This document shows positions 1 to 12,200 of a DNA stretch of 64,000 nucleotides, one piece after another (the stretch's first letter is position 1; the number at the start of each line of letters is the position of its first letter). This DNA comes from Crocodylus rhombifer (Eukaryota; Chordata; Crocodylia; Crocodylidae). The DNA lies in contig JAVSML010019084.1 in NCBI GenBank assembly GCA_038503035.1, positions 55,282 to 119,281 of the forward strand, written 5' to 3'. Below the pieces are notes generated by a model. The model did no database searches, had not been told where the DNA came from, and saw only the letters and a list, made by a program, of their open reading frames with translations. Both the position numbers and the translations under genes were made by a program.

Positions 1-1147
1 CTCCCCATCTGCTTCTCTCTTGATTAGACAGATTCCACTCACAGACTCTAACCCCTTCCTGCCTGGGGGCTTTCCTTTTGTAGGCCGTGTTTTTTAAAAT
101 ATATATATGTTCTCAAATATGATAGAATCATAGGAAGAGGGCCTGGCCCAATCTTGGGGCTGACTTTGCTCTGCCCTGTGCAGGAGCCACCTGGAGCCTA
201 GCTCAACCCTCAGTACAAGCTAGGGCAACTTCAGGCTTCATTAATTTCCATTCACGCTCAAGTGCCCCCCAGACAGCTCTCCCAGCAGTGGGGGGTGAGA
301 GGGAGGCCACTCCTGGCAATGTTGTCCTGGCCATGTCCCCTGTGCAGGAGACTAGTGAAGCACTTGCTCAAGCCCTGAAGCAGCAAGGGAGAATTTCCTT
401 AAGACAGGTCAGCCAGCTAAGTTAGCATTGTGGGGACACAGTCATTCTCCTGCTAGTTCTTTCCCCTGGCATGAAACATCATGCAATACCAGTTATGAGT
501 CCCAACATACCATGTTTGCCATTCAAAGATCAGCTCACTGATGCTCTGAATGTAGGAAGCAGTCTATTCATGCCTAGTATTCATACTGTTATCACCATTT
601 TTCTAAAGTTACTGCACCCCTGTTTTTCCTTAGTATTGTATAGGAGAACCTGTGGTATCTCAGATAATGCTGTGTGATAACTGTAGACAAGCACTGCCAT
701 TTTAAAGGCAACTGCTACTCCCAGCCAACAGCACCTCCTGTGGCTTTAGTCCTCCTCATTTCGTACTTCTCCCTGTCTGTTCTGCTAATGCACTTCAGCA
801 ATGACTGGTAACACAAGCTGTAATTTTGGTCTTGGGTCTCTGTTCACCTCTTGCCAGTACATCTCTTAATTGCCCATTGTTCTGGTGCTGGGTTTTGCCT
901 GAGTTATGGGATAGTTCACAAGGCCAAACTGTGTGGTGCCTTTGTGAACTGATAAGCCTCTATGTTTACCTGCTACACACCTATGACTAAACCCTAAATG
1001 CAGCTTCAGCAAAACAGGTTTAGAACACAGCTTTGCCATCCTAAATGCATAGAGTGCCAAATGATATTAATTTTGCATTACAGAATGGGCTATAACTAAG
1101 GCTGGGCAGGTTCACTGCTACATTCCTCCATCTCTGGGCTGATATAG
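1..1147. other. No gene or firm repeat recognised
   Basis: No convincing exon, RNA gene or complete repeat is visible here. A short AT dinucleotide run lies near 98-109. A string resembling a minus-strand CR1 3' tail (atgatagaatcataggaaga) sits at about 118-137, but it is too short to call. Short ORFs at 471-677 and 866-1060 show no recognisable family and look like chance reading frames. Confidence 0.5.
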
Positions 1148-2380
1148 CTTATAAGAACAGCCATACTAGGTCAGACTGACCTGTCTAGCCCAGTAGCCTG
1201 TCTCCGACAGCAGCGGAAGCAGATACTGTTCAGGGACAGCACTGAACCAGATATCTTTAGAATGATCAATCCTCTATTCAGTACCCTCCCTGGTATCCAG
1301 CATTTATTGGGTTAAAGCAGCCAGAGGAAACATCTCCAACCATTGTGTTCAATAGCCATTAATAAATCTATCACCCACGAATTTACTTAATTCCTTTTTT
1401 CAACCTGGCTATGCTATCTACCTCTACCACCTCCTGTGGCAATGAATTCCACAAGCTAACTGTGTTATAAAAAAGTACTTTCTCTTGTTAGTTTTAAACC
1501 TGACATCTACTAATTTCAGCCGGTACCTCCTGGTTCTACTATTCTGTGCCTTGTAACAGTTGCCTGTTCACTTGGTGCACACCCTTCATGATTTTATAGA
1601 CCTCTATCATATCTCCCCTCAGCCTTCTCCTTTGCAAACTGAAGAGTCCTAGCCTTTTTAGTCTCTCCTAGTATGACAGCTACTCCATGCCCCTGATCAT
1701 TTTAGTTGCCCTTTTCTGTGCCTTTTCTAATTCTACTGCATCCTTTTTGAGATGAGGGGACTAGAACTGCCCGTAGAATTCAAGATGTGTGCGCACCATG
1801 AATTTATATCATGGTATGATGATGTTCTCGTTTTTGTTTTCAAGTCTCTTCTTAATGATGCCCAATATGTTACTGGCTTTTTGGGCTGCTGTTGCACATT
1901 GAGGTGGCGTTTTTAAAGAACTATCTATGGTGGCTCCAGAGACTCTTTCCTGAGTTGTAAACAGCTAATTCAGAACCTAGTACTGCATACATATAGTTGA
2001 GGTTATTTTTTTCCCACGTGCAGTAGTTGACATTGAAGTTAATCTGCTGTTTCTTTGCCAACTCACTCAGCTTGCTGGGATCTTTCTGAAGCTCATCTCT
2101 GTTAACCTGGGACTTGATGACCCTGAATAACTATTATCTGCAAACTTGGAGATGTCACTTTGCACCCCATATCCAGGTCATTGATGAAAAATGTTGAACA
2201 AAACAGAACCTAGCACAGATCTGTGTGGGACCTTGCTTTTGAGGTCCCTCCATCCTGAGAAATAAATGACCATTTCACTTTTTATCTTTTAACCAGCTAT
2301 CAATCCACAAAAGAACTTTCCCTCTAATCCTGTGGCAATACAGCTGTTTTAAAAGCTTTTGGTAAGGGACCTTGTCAAAT
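1148..2380 (-). mobile_element. CR1-clade LINE, 5'-truncated, reverse transcriptase C-terminal part
   Basis: Read on the minus strand, this is the distal part of a CR1-clade non-LTR retrotransposon ORF2, which in an intact element encodes endonuclease and reverse transcriptase. The order of recognisable segments is typical of reptile CR1 copies. The 3' end comes first on the plus strand (aagaacagccatactaggtc, 1152-1171). It is followed by the antisense of the conserved C-terminal reading frame: Gly-Leu-Phe-Ser-type motifs near 1640, a Pro-His-Leu-Glu-type motif near 1780, and a segment ending at about 2375 that corresponds to an upstream RT region. The frame is broken by many stops and small indels, so it cannot make protein. 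Its 5' part is missing, as expected from incomplete target-primed reverse transcription. It looks older and more diverged than the CR1 copies at 27 kb and 43-45 kb. Exact ends are uncertain by tens of bases. Confidence 0.85.
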
Positions 2381-3866
2381 GTATGTTCCTTACTCTTTAA
2401 CACTGGTTTAAAGCAAAGGATCAACATGGTCTGGCCAGTTGCAAGGTGCCTGTCAGAAGCAAGAGGTTATGGTGGCCAGCGCTGCAAAAATGCTGCAACT
2501 TTCATTGGAACAATACTTCAATACTCGCTCAAAATGGGTGGTAGGGTGACTTTACTGAATCATGGAGTTTTCCTCTTTTTGAAAATTCCTGCACTTTATA
2601 TGTTCCCACACCCCAAAACTGCAAACTCTCATCGACTTTATGGTTATTGCAAATCTCACCTTTGCGATTACTCTATCTCTATAGCTGCTATTATGACTCC
2701 TGCAGTAGCTGAATACCTTGGGTCTGAACTAAGAAGTGTAGGTGGTCAGAGTGTAGCCCAAACTGATGTGTGCACACAGGGTTAAAAATGCTATACGGTA
2801 GGCATTGTTTTGTGTTGCTGTGGTAATAATGCTGACAACTGTAGTAAAAAGCAGCCTTTTGACTCTGCTACTAGATCAAGGAGGAAGAAATCTTAACAGT
2901 TCTGTATTTAAAGAAAGGCTGCCTTCACCTTGGCAGTTTCTAAGAGCGCTTTTTCCCCCCCCACCCCGCCTACAGGTGGTGAGCAGGCTGCACACTTACC
3001 TTTCAAACAGGAGCCTTGCCTTCATGACTCATGTCTTGGTCACCTCAGGCTTGGATTACTAAAACTCAACCTACACAGAACCACACCTTCAAAACACCGA
3101 GAAACTTCAGGTGGTGCAAAATGTGACTGCCAGCTTGTGATGTGGGCTTCTTGTTGGGGTCATAATGCATCTGTGCTCTGTGATATCCCCCACCTTCCAA
3201 CTGGTTCAAGGTGTTGGTTTTGTCCTACAGAGCCCTACACATTTTGGGCCCTGGTTACCTTAGAAACCGCCTCTCTCTTCCTGTGATTCTGCAGCAGTTA
3301 AGATCAGTGGAGGCGTTCAGTTAACAGCCCCCGGCTTCAGACTGAAATGGGTTGCCAACAGGGTATTCTCAGGGGAGGGCCTTGGCTCCAGAACACTGCA
3401 AAACCATGGGGGAGATGACAGGCAATGTATTTGCTGGTCTTCAGGCCCTACATGGCTTCCCTGGATTGGCTTGTGTTGATTAAGCAGACATGGCTGGGAG
3501 ATTTCCTTTGTGATAGGCTGGGAGTTTTTGTGGATTGTGATAAACTTAGTTTAATGAATTCAGTTGTTTTATAAGAAATGCACAATGCTTAAGGCACTGG
3601 TGAGGCATTTGACTTCAATTTAGATGCATTGCATTAGGAAATAGATTACATTTTGCATTTAATAAACTTGAATCTCAGTCACACTTTCCGGAACATGGTT
3701 TAGGTTTAGTTTTGTCTGCACTGTCTCTTACCCTGGTTCCAACTCCCATTTGAATGCACTGACACCTGAAAATCACGGCTGGCAACAGTTCAGTTTTGTA
3801 GGTTGGTCAAGGCTGAGAAGTCAGGGGCTGGAGACAGTGTATATAGTCCTTCACTTTTAGTTAGAG
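2381..3866. other. Unique sequence, no gene recognised
   Basis: There are ORFs of up to 137 codons (2372-2785, plus), but they match no family I recognise and start within the edge of the neighbouring LINE. A short C-rich tract lies at about 2955-2970. I see no splice-flanked exon with convincing codon structure. Confidence 0.4.
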
Positions 3867-6446
3867 CAAGGATGATCAAGCCCTGGCCTGCAGAGCCATG
3901 TTGTCTTTCACATAGGGCTCCCCATGAGTTTGAAAATTTGGAGGCAGGAGAGCAGGGGCAGCATTAATTGCTGTGCCTTTGGTGCTAAATTTCTGGACCC
4001 ATGGGCAATCTTTCAGGCCAGACAGTGTGGCGCTGAGTGTTGGATCAGGCATACAGGGCTGGGGCAGCAAGAGGTAAGATACAGGTGCAAGACCTGATCC
4101 AGGGTGTGTGAGGCAGGATCCAGGCATGGGGCAGGGGCCCAATCCAAGTGGCACCAGGTGGGATACTGGCATGCAGGGCCTGATCCAGGTGGTACACAAT
4201 GAGATCAGGACACAAAGTACTCGTCCATACATGCAGGCATGTGTGCTTGCAGCAGCTCAAAGAGCAGCAACACAAATTTGTGTCGGAGATTTGTGCCTCA
4301 GCACACATGCCTGAACATGCACTTTGGCATGGGACAAACTGTGCCACTTGGGGCAAACTGACCTCCCCCAGCTCCTCCTGGATCTTTAATCAGGGCGAGC
4401 TAGAGACTATGGCCAGCATCTGTGCTGGCCCTAGCAGTGTAAAAAGCTGCCCTGGTGAGCAGCTCAGGGCTACTTGCTTCGGGAGCTTCTGAGGCCTGGG
4501 CAGTTGGCATTTGGGGACATTAGCCCCTTGTGCCAGCTGGACTGCTGAAGCAGCCTTGACCTAAACTGGCCCATGCACCCTCTACCCACTGCAGCAGTCT
4601 GGCACTGGGGGCTGCTGCCTGGCTGTGACCTGTTGCCACCTGTGACAGCCTCCTTGGCTGCCTCCTTGGACCTGTGGCCCCATGGCTGAGCCTGCTAGAC
4701 CCAGATGTGAACTGCACGACCACCTGGGCTCTGGTATGGGCACTGCAGCAGAGCTGCTTGCACCTCTGGGCCAACTGCCCGTGAGCTGTGGCTGCATAGT
4801 TGGCCTTTGGGCAGCACTGTTGTCATGTCTTCTGGTGTCCCCTCTCTGCCATCTGGGCAGCTATCACCCAGAAGATGTGCTTCTTGTGGTGGCCTGCATC
4901 AAACTGTTGAAGTTTGTCCTCCTGGCCCCAAATGGCCAGGAGGTCAGCTATCTCATCTGCCCTCCACCTGTGCCCTGTCCCTGGTGCTGGCCCTGGGCAA
5001 GCTCCTCTGCCCGGGTCCTGCCACTGCCTCACCAGCAGGGATCTTGGTGTTCCCTGTTTAAAAATTGCAGATTCTATGATAAAACCCAAATTATCTCATT
5101 AAAATACCTAAAATCTGAGTTCTTCCATGATTAAAATGAAACACCGCTATATATAGGGAGATAAAGTTCAGCAATGTTTTATTGATATATTTACAAGTTT
5201 AAAGCAATTTGGAAGCCTACCAGTGCCTCTGTCATCATAATAAAATGAACTCTAAATATCTATACACTTTGGCATTGGGTTTTGGCTTTTTACCATAGAA
5301 AAATCAGAGTTGCCCCTGCCCCTTACTCTCACTAGGATGTGGGGCACTGAGTGAGCATCACTGATATGCCCGTGCCCTGTCCCTTCCCTTGCCACTCACT
5401 CCCAACCGACAGCCCTGCCAGTGCCCCTTGCTCCTGATCTGCAGCCCCTGACTGTCCCCACTAGGACCTTTCTGGCCACAACTCCATCCTAGCATCAGGA
5501 TATGGGTCCAGCTGCAGCTGTAACACCCACTGCTTTGTGGCACTGAGCAGTGCCAGCCCTTGCTGTTCTTCTCCCTGTGCCCAGGTGAACCCCATGCCAT
5601 CCTTGGGAAGCCCTCGACTGGGACTCAGGGATTGGGCTGGGCAATCCCCTTCCCTTCCAAGCTGGCCTCTACCTACATAGCGTGCTCTAGGAGGGCAAGG
5701 GGATTCTAAGCTCAATTCTGGTGGCCTCTCCTACCCAGAGCTCTCTCCCATCCCCAAACCCCACCTCTCTCACTCCTGCTGCCACCTCCACCCCTCTCCC
5801 TAGCCCATCACACCCCCCGAAAGGTTCCTTGGGCAACCCCATGCCAGCAGGGGTCTTTGTTAGGAGTGGGCATGGGCAACCCTGATGGCTGCTGCTGCAG
5901 AGGAGGAGCGTGGGGGGGAACATACCCCTCCCAAGCTGTCCCCCCACCCCTACAGTTCCTCCACCTCCACATAGTCCCCTGAACCCCCCGACACACAGTC
6001 CCCCCACCTCCATGTCCCTACTTACCTGGGACAGCTCCTGGGTCTGAAACACTGCTGCAGCCTTGCCCTGCTTCTATTTGCTCCAGCATCCTGAGGCAGC
6101 ATGCTGGAGCAGCAGGGGCAGGCATAGAGATATTTTGGCCAGGTGCCAGCCTCTGGTTGCCTCAGTGCCCTGTGCCACTTTTTCCCAGCATTTTTTTTTT
6201 GCTACCAGGTTTTCCTGGAATTAAAATTAGAGTCTGTCCTGCACGTTTCCAGTGCAGGGAAATTTTTTTTCATTCCTAGTGTGCCTCTTGCAGCATCTCA
6301 AACTGCTTTGAGACTCTGAAACAGAAATGTGCTTGCCTGGACATGACCAGAGGGCCAAATTTGGACATCAACTCCACAGATCCAGCCTGTAGACTGACCC
6401 TGCACCACTCATCTGCCCCACAGGGCTAAAAGATTCAGCGCCACTG
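3867..6446. mobile_element. Large non-autonomous hAT-like element (about 2.6 kb)
   Basis: The call rests on boundaries. The element starts CAAGGATGATCAAG at 3867 and ends CAGCGCCACTG at 6446, both degenerate versions of the hAT terminal motif CAGTGGTTCTCAA seen elsewhere in this window. It is flanked by agttagag (3859-3866) and agttagat (6447-6454), a 7-of-8 match expected of the 8-bp duplication made by hAT transposases. The interior is GC-rich, with degenerate repeated units around 4070-4200, and has an AT-rich island at about 5050-5310. Overlapping ORFs on both strands (for example 4682-5134 plus and 5687-6052 minus) are low-complexity products of GC-rich sequence. I see no hAT transposase domain. 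It could instead be two adjacent elements whose outer edges happen to look alike. Confidence 0.5.
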
Positions 6447-6454
6447 AGTTAGAT

Positions 6455-7009
6455 GGTTTCCCAAGCCCTACCTTGGTCTTGAGTGATGGAAGCAGTTTTC
6501 CTCTGACAGCTATTCAGTGGTCTAACTGGTGGCTCTTAATTTGGTTTCTAGTGGGGCAGGTATTCATGGCTTACCACTTCATCAGTCAGCAGCTGATTGT
6601 GGGTAGCAGTCTCAGCCAGAGGCAAAAGACTGAAGGGGTTTGGGGTCTGGAGTGTGGATTTTTCCTGGATGTGCTAAAGATTTGATCTTTAGCTAAGGCT
6701 GTTTATTTGTTTTGGGTGTTTTTCAAGCCCCTTGAGCTGATTCTTCTCAGTCTTGGCTGCATGCGGCTTCAATTATGCTGAGTGTTTGTGAGGCTCAGCA
6801 TGCAGGGAGCGGCTCCGATTCATTACTGTGAAATGTGCTTGATCTCATCTTGGCTTTCTATTTGAAATGGAAATAGCTGCATTTGTCAGTATGTCAGACC
6901 CCAAAGTACTCAACCCACCAGAACTCCCCGGCAGATGTCACTCCTCCCTCACCACTTGGGAAAGCTAATGACCAGCCCAGCCCCACATCCACGCCAGCAT
7001 CACCTGACT
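6455..7009. other. Unique sequence, no gene recognised
   Basis: No repeat or gene is recognised between the hAT-like element and the next CR1. The 70-codon plus-strand ORF at 6473-6685 has no recognisable motif. Confidence 0.4.
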
Positions 7010-7706
7010 AGCACCATGAATGAAAGAGACCTGGGGGTAATAATAGACCACAGTATGAATATAAGCTGGCAATGTGATACTGTAGCCAGTAGGACAAATA
7101 ATACTCTGGCATGAATCAATCGATGCATCTCCAGCAAAACCAAGGAGGTGATTCTTCCATTCTACTCATCAGTGGTGAGACCACAGCTGGAGTACTGTGT
7201 CCAGTTCTGGGCACCACACTTTAACAAGGACATGGACAAGCTTGAGAAAGTCCAAAAAAGAGCCACCTGTGTGATCAGAGTCTTACATGGAAAGCCATAA
7301 GAGGATAGGCTGAGGGATCTGGGACTCTTCATCCTGAAGAAAAGAACCTGAGAGGGGACCTGGTAGCAGCTTACTGCTACACTAGGGGAGTACATCAAGG
7401 GCTCTGTGAGCAACGGTTCACCAGAGCACCCAAGGGGAAAACTAGGAGTAATGGCCACAAACTCCTGGAAGATCGATTCAGGCTCAACATTAGGAAAAAC
7501 TTCTTCACAGTTAGGGTGTCCAGACTTCATCACCTCTGAAGGGAGCTTACTCCACAATTTTCTACCCTAGAAATCTTCAGGAGGAGACTAGACAGTCACC
7601 TTGCTGGGGTCACCTGACCCCAGTTATTTTTCCTGCTTGGTGCAGGGCGCTAGACTCAATGATCTTCCAAGATCCCTTCCAGCCTTACAATCTATGAATC
7701 TATGAA
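7010..7706 (+). mobile_element. CR1 LINE 3' portion, plus strand
   Basis: This is a 5'-truncated CR1 copy carrying the last part of ORF2 and the 3' end. Recognisable coding remains include a KERDLG-like start near 7019, a VRPQLEYCVQFW-like segment at about 7172-7210, and the terminal RLDSHLAGVT-like stretch near 7585-7615. The 3' end closes with the diagnostic tail (tctatgaatctatgaatt) at about 7691-7708. Stops and frameshifts break the frame. The element directly abuts the MITE at 7723, so one of them may have inserted next to the other's tail. Confidence 0.9.
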
Positions 7707-7722
7707 TTATTCTCCTTATGTA

Positions 7723-8191
7723 AGGGCCGTGTTACACAGTACTTTTGGACAGCTCCTGGAGCTCAACCCCTGGATTGGCTGCACCTTAAAGTGGGTTTAA
7801 GCACTCATTGTGCAGCTCAGAGTTCTGCCACTCCAGGACAGGATTATCTCTGATCCGCATTACCCAGCCCCAGGTTCTACTAAGGTGTGGGCCCCTTCCC
7901 ACAGATGTGTCACCCAAGTTGAAGTCCGTATCCCAGGAGCTGTCACACCCAGGCCCTTAGGACAGGGGTAGAAACCTGTCCTGGCTCACCAGCCCTGTAA
8001 TGGCAACTCACAGCTACAGCTGCTAGTCCTGCCCCTGCTCACCAGGCCTCTAGTGGCAAGTCACAGCTGTGCAGGTGGGGGATAGTCAGAGAAGGTTTCT
8101 AGACCAAGGGTGTGACTGCTCCAAACTCCAACCTATCACTAACACCAATCAACATTTATGTGGCTCATGGCATCAGGTCTAGCAAGGCCCT
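7723..8191. mobile_element. Short TIR element (MITE), copy 1 of a pair with 26144-26543
   Basis: It begins AGGGCCGTGTTACACAG and ends AGCAAGGCCCT, an imperfect terminal inverted repeat of about 15 bp. The interior shares long collinear segments with 26144-26543, including cactccaggacaggattatc and cctgtcctggctcaccagcc. Two dispersed copies with the same ends define a transposed unit. No coding capacity is visible. The ends resemble hAT-type termini, but I could not establish a clean target-site duplication, so the superfamily is uncertain. This copy keeps about 70 bp near its 5' end that the other copy lacks. Confidence 0.7.
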
Positions 8192-8834
8192 AATTTTGCT
8201 CCAAGGTTGAAAGGTTCTTATTCATCCTGATGGCGTTTTGTTTCCATTTCACTAGTTTCCCTCCAATCCTGACTTTCCCCTTGGCTTAATTAAACTTTGA
8301 CATCCCCCACTTCACTCACACCCACACCCACACACACATGCACATGTACACACAAACACAACACACAACTTCTTTCTACTGCTTTTTGCACCTCTATAGG
8401 GAACAGACTAAGAAGAAATAAGGGAAGAAGGAGACTCAAAACTTCACTCCTTTCTGCTAAACTTTAGTCCTTTCCTGTACGTAACATTGAAGTGGGCGGC
8501 ATGTTTTGTCAGCGGAGCAGTAACTGGGGGACTATAGTTGGGGTTGGACAGGGATGGATGGTAGAGACAGGTTTCACAAGGGGTTTGAATCTTTTGTTCT
8601 AGATGGGAATTTTTCTCAAGAGAAACTGAATTCATTCCATGAGAGTCTAACAGCTTCGCTGTTTGTTCTCCAGGGTACCACCACTCAGGTGCCGAGTGGC
8701 TCCTCTCTGACTTCATTCCAGATACAGGCTGAAATCCAGGACAGGCTCTTGTATTCCACACAAATGGTATATACAGACTCCCTTTCAGGTTAGCACTGAA
8801 ACATTCATGCATGCCACTTCCCCCTTTTTGTTCT
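8192..8834. other. Unique sequence with a CA-rich tract
   Basis: There is a degenerate (CA)n simple repeat at about 8313-8368. A 122-codon minus-strand ORF (8444-8812) and a 79-codon plus-strand ORF overlap each other and show no recognisable family. I do not call either a gene. Confidence 0.4.
8313..8368. repeat. Degenerate (CA)n microsatellite
   Basis: This is a run of CA units interrupted by CCCA, TG and AA substitutions, visible directly in the sequence. Confidence 0.8.
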
Positions 8835-9278
8835 CAGTGGGTACATCTACACATGCTGTTAATGTACAGCAAGATACTCCGGAAAAGTTCAAGCCAGAAT
8901 CAATTTCTCCTGGGTGTAGTCTCTACACATGCACTGGGACTGCAGCAATTTGAGATGGGGTGGAGCAACCCCAGGCTGTTAGGGGCAACTGGGAGTCATC
9001 CCCAGGATCCAGGTGGTAGTGTTGAGTGGTGGAGGGACTGTCAGGAGCCCTGGCTGGCTAGGCTGATTGGGCAAAATTTGTACCTGGTGATCACCATCTA
9101 CACGTGCCTTTGATCGCGCTTAATGACTCTGTCATAACTGTTCCTGGCAGTACTGCCTTATGGTGGAGTTAATTAGCTTACTGCTCCCTAATACTGGTGC
9201 ACATGTAGATGGTGATGACTTACTACAGAGCTAATTAGTCAACTGCATAATAACATGCATGTGTAGATGCACACAGTG
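8835..9278. mobile_element. hAT-like MITE with repeated inverted motifs
   Basis: The left end CAGTGGGTACATCTACACAT and the reverse complement of the right end CACTGTGTGCATCTACACAT form inverted repeats of about 22 bp. The core CATCTACACATGC recurs: near both ends, partially at about 8924, and as inner inverted copies at about 9092-9104 and 9201-9213. The unit is therefore a set of nested hairpins. There is no ORF with a transposase motif; the 100-codon ORF at 8811-9113 is incidental. An 8-bp target duplication is not evident, so the hAT assignment rests on terminal style alone. Confidence 0.6.
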
Positions 9279-12200
9279 AGTCCTGACAAGGAGAAACCTG
9301 TCAGGATTAACTTATGCATTGGCCAAGAGTAAAGGTATATAGGAACCTACCAGGGCTCTGGCAGGGCGGTTTTGTTGCTATGTCCTCCCAGCACATTGCT
9401 GCATCCTGCTGCTTTACTTCCCCAATAATTCCCTTATACTTTGCAAAATGAATTAGGGAACTTGGCCCTTCTTGGTCCATTAGTGACTGTTTCACTTGCC
9501 AAAATGAACAAGCTCTCCTGAGGAGCTTTCTGTTCAACAGTCACAAGTGTCCAGATTAACCTCTTCCCAGCTTCCAACCTCCCCCCCCCCTCTTTGGGGA
9601 AGTACCATGCATCTTATTTTATACAAGGCCTCCTTTGGTATTCTCCCCTTGTTTGTCACTGGGGACAGCTTTCATTATCTAACTAGCTCTTTTCACTTGT
9701 AATAATCCTTCTCCTGGTTCTTATCTAATATGGCTCCTGAGGTTACCTTTCTTGGTGGAGTTGGGTTTACGGCACTCTATTAACAGGCTTTACTTCTCTG
9801 ACTCTTACTCCTTTTAGATAGACTATTAAGAGACACAGTCACCCTGCAATCACTGAAGACAGGACGGGACAGTCATTGTATTTCACCAAGATTGAGAAAG
9901 GGGATTTTGATTAATTTCTGAGTTAATCTCTCTCCCTCTGGCATCCTTTCAAGATGGCCTCATGCTGGACTTGCAGGACTGAGATAGAATAGGGCGGGAG
10001 AGTTCAACTTATTCTATTAACATTTTAAAAACCCTTTAATTACAATAAAAATGGAAGGCATTTCATGTGAAAAGGACTGTGGCTTTATCAGCTTCTCCTG
10101 CTTCTCCTGCCTCTCCCCGCCGCCCCATGTCTGTCTCAGATTGGATCTCCTTCCCCACCACATTATTGTTTCCTTCTTTTCTCCTTGCCCACTGCTATAA
10201 TCTCTAAAAACCCCAGCTATTACCCTGGAGCCACCTCCTTCCATTGCTTGCCACAGCATTCACAGTTCTGGGAACCAAGCAACTAAAGTCCAGGATGGAC
10301 CAAAGATCTATCACATAGAGCAGTAAAAGGCAAGAACCACTTGCCCTGGCCCCTGCAGCAGTCCAAGGACTCAGGCTTGAATATAAGATTTTTGGCCTAA
10401 TATGCAAGAGGATCTGAGGTCTGCAGTATCCTCAGGATCATAGAGAGAAGCTTGGAATTCAGATTCAGGGTCTCTTGCAGAGTGGAGCACAATCGGTCCA
10501 CAATCGGTCATGGGAGCAGCTTCAACCCTCAAAAGATACCCATGGGTGATATGTCTGGCTTCAAAGCACTCCCCCAACCCAGGGAGCAAGAAACCAGGAA
10601 TCAGACCAGGGGCTTCTGCCTTGCAGGGAACTAATCACTGGAGCTAAGTTCCCAGCCCTAGGGGCTAGACGGAGTCCCAAGAAGCCTCTGCTGTCTGGGC
10701 AGCTGGGACAGGAGTCCAGGGCCTGAGAAGCACATGCAGATTCTTTCTTACAAGGCAGCACAGATCCTGAGCCCCTGAGCCAGCCTCTGCAGCAAGGATA
10801 GGGCTGAGAAGGTGCAATTGTCAAGTAAGACCTGAGGCAATACAGAGCAGGAATTTCTGGGTTCCCTGGCTGTCCCCCTTCTCCAGCCCTCACCAAGCAA
10901 TAAGAGGTGAAACAAGTGTGCTCCACAAAGCAGGAAGGCAGAGGCGGCCCTGGACTGCAGTGCACAAGCTGTTGGCTCATATTCCTCTCACACAAAAACA
11001 TAATTAAAGCTGCCCATTCTCTCTTATCTGAGACACAGAAGAAAAATGAGTAGCGGGAAGTGGGGGAGGGCGGGGAGAAGACTAAAACACTAATCTCTCT
11101 CTTTTTTTTTTAATAAGTGAATTTTTAGCACCGATTAAAGGTGCCAGATTGACAACCCAGGAACCACGCATCTGCTCTGTACTCACAAGGAGTAGCAGTG
11201 CAAGCCTCCCCATGCCGCATTCCCTGCATTCACACACATGCCACTGACTGCAGGGCCAGGCATCCCCTTCCCCCTCTTAAAGGAGCAGACCCTAGCTAAT
11301 AGGCAGTGGAATATTTCTCTGCAGAGCAAATCAATTCTGCTGCTCCCCTGGCTGCCTCCACTCCTCGTAGCTGGGTGGCTCTGACCTGCATGTCCAGCAT
11401 GCTCTCAAAGGCTGGGGCTCAGTAGATCTGACTCGCAGAAAACTTCTCCTGGTAGAAGGAGAGTGATGGTGATACACAGGCAGCTGCACAGAGGGAGGAG
11501 GGATGGTTTTGTAGCTCCAACATGTGGCTAAGACTCAGGAGATGGGGGTCTGTTTCCAGCTCTGTCACAGACTCTCAGCATGATGTTGGGTGAATCACAA
11601 TCTCTATACACCTCAGGCTCCTCATCTCTGTGATGCTTCCCCATGTGGGAGAGGAAGATAATTACAATCATTCTCATGAACTGCTCTGGTACTGTTGTGG
11701 CAATAGGGTCATATACTGTGAGGAGATTGTAGAAGGGGAAGTATCACCAGTTATGGTCTTTTTTGCCTACTCCATTTTCTCCTTAACCTTATCTCTCCAG
11801 ACCTTTCTTTCCTTGTGACCTTTTGTGCTCCCACTTCCCTTGTTTTACCTTCTCAGTTCCCAGCCCCTGTTTAGTCCCTCTCTTACTCTCATCCTTAAAG
11901 CCGCAAGAGATAGGCCATTAGTTGTCTCAGTCCATCACTGGAAAGCACATGAGAAACCATGTGGCCTCTGATGTGCTGGTACGTCCATGTGGCCTCTGAC
12001 GTGCTGGTACGTCACTATGATAGGTGTGGTTCTGTCTCCATCCTTCCAGAACCCCTGCAATTGCCTTAGAGCACAGGGAGGCGAAATGTCCAGCCTGTCC
12101 TCTTATAGTCCTTTTGGTTTTCTTTAGCAAAGAGGACAGGACCATGAACTAGCCCACCACACAGAGGTGGGGCATAAGTGCATGTCTGGAAGGGTCTAGT

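Noticed and set aside
10561..11001. 146-codon minus-strand Cys/Ser/Pro-rich ORF as a secreted protein
   Set aside because: There is no clear signal peptide or known domain, an antisense ORF overlaps it, and no splice or promoter evidence is present.
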